A program made the translations under genes and the position numbers. From positions 1-5,079 of the forward strand of contig DQWO01000077.1 in NCBI GenBank assembly GCA_011042595.1: a DNA stretch of 5,079 nucleotides. The letters are read 5' to 3'. This stretch comes from Pseudomonadota bacterium. Lineage in GTDB: Bacteria; Desulfobacterota; Anaeroferrophillalia; Anaeroferrophillales; Anaeroferrophillaceae. Position 1 is the first letter of the stretch; every line of letters begins with the position of its first letter. Of this stretch, positions 4,960-5,079 are shown piece after piece. Under the pieces are notes generated by a model, which worked only from the letters and a program-made list of their open reading frames with translations, did not search any database and was not told the origin of the DNA.

Positions 4960-5079
4960 TCAGGATGTTCCGGCATGGCTCTCGCTCATTCTCGCGTCAC
5001 ATCGTGTGCCGCTCCGAGGTGTGTGCCGCGAATCACCGTCGTGGTGATTCGTTCGGCACCCAATGCCGCTATGAGCCAA
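4960..5079. other. GC-rich structured non-coding stretch with a 15-bp stem-loop, running off the right edge
   Basis: GTGCCG (5023-5028) and CGAATCACC (5029-5037) pair with GGTGATTCG (5043-5051) and CGGCAC (5054-5059): 15 bp, a GTCGT loop and a TT bulge. GTGTGCCGC occurs twice in direct orientation (5004-5012 and 5021-5029), and CACA-TCG-TGTG (4998-5008) is a small second hairpin. The stretch is clearly more GC-rich than the DNA around it. Several frames on both strands are open, for example from the plus-strand ATGs at 4964 and 4975, but none gives a protein I recognise, and such openness is expected in short GC-rich DNA. It could be part of a dispersed intergenic repeat or the edge of a neighbouring gene. 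kdsA, often found upstream of kdsD, is not seen here. Confidence 0.45.

Noticed and set aside
4964..5079. Plus-strand ORFs from ATG 4964 or 4975 to the window end
   Set aside because: Several frames on both strands are open simultaneously in this GC-rich structured DNA, and none gives a recognisable protein or a well-spaced ribosome site.

Overview
The window is a piece of the classic Gram-negative envelope locus, read entirely on the minus strand. From right to left the order is kdsD - kdsC - lptC - lptA - lptB - rpoN (rpoN is cut by the left edge). All six genes are recognisable from protein motifs and show no frameshift. The owner is a diderm, LPS-making bacterium. The moderate GC content, the gene order and the amount of intergenic repeat DNA suit a Deltaproteobacteria/Desulfobacterota-like lineage, but that placement is inference and could be wrong.

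Functionally, kdsD makes D-arabinose 5-phosphate and kdsC removes the phosphate from Kdo 8-phosphate, two steps of Kdo synthesis for the LPS inner core. lptC (bitopic inner-membrane protein), lptA (periplasmic bridge) and lptB (cytoplasmic ATPase) belong to the machine that carries finished LPS to the outer membrane. rpoN encodes sigma-54; its place downstream of lptB is conserved in many proteobacteria. It has its own good sigma-70-type promoter here.

kdsC-lptC-lptA are packed with 4 and 10 bp between genes, so translational coupling is likely. The other junctions are looser and hold non-coding structure. kdsD/kdsC (157-165 bp, depending on the kdsC start) is almost filled by a 143-bp imperfect palindrome whose arms share one centre. 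lptA/lptB (237 bp) holds a run of GCTRAYN heptads and a CACAGAG/CTCTGTG inverted repeat. lptB/rpoN (147 bp) holds the rpoN promoter. Upstream of kdsD (4891-5079) are a short GC hairpin and a GC-rich structured stretch with a 15-bp stem that runs up to the window edge.

I found no new enzymatic or defence system. The genes are core housekeeping; the interest lies in the repeats, two of which begin exactly at the stop codon of the upstream gene. No tRNA, rRNA, CRISPR array, transposase or convincing intrinsic terminator was seen. No gap between genes exceeds 300 bp.
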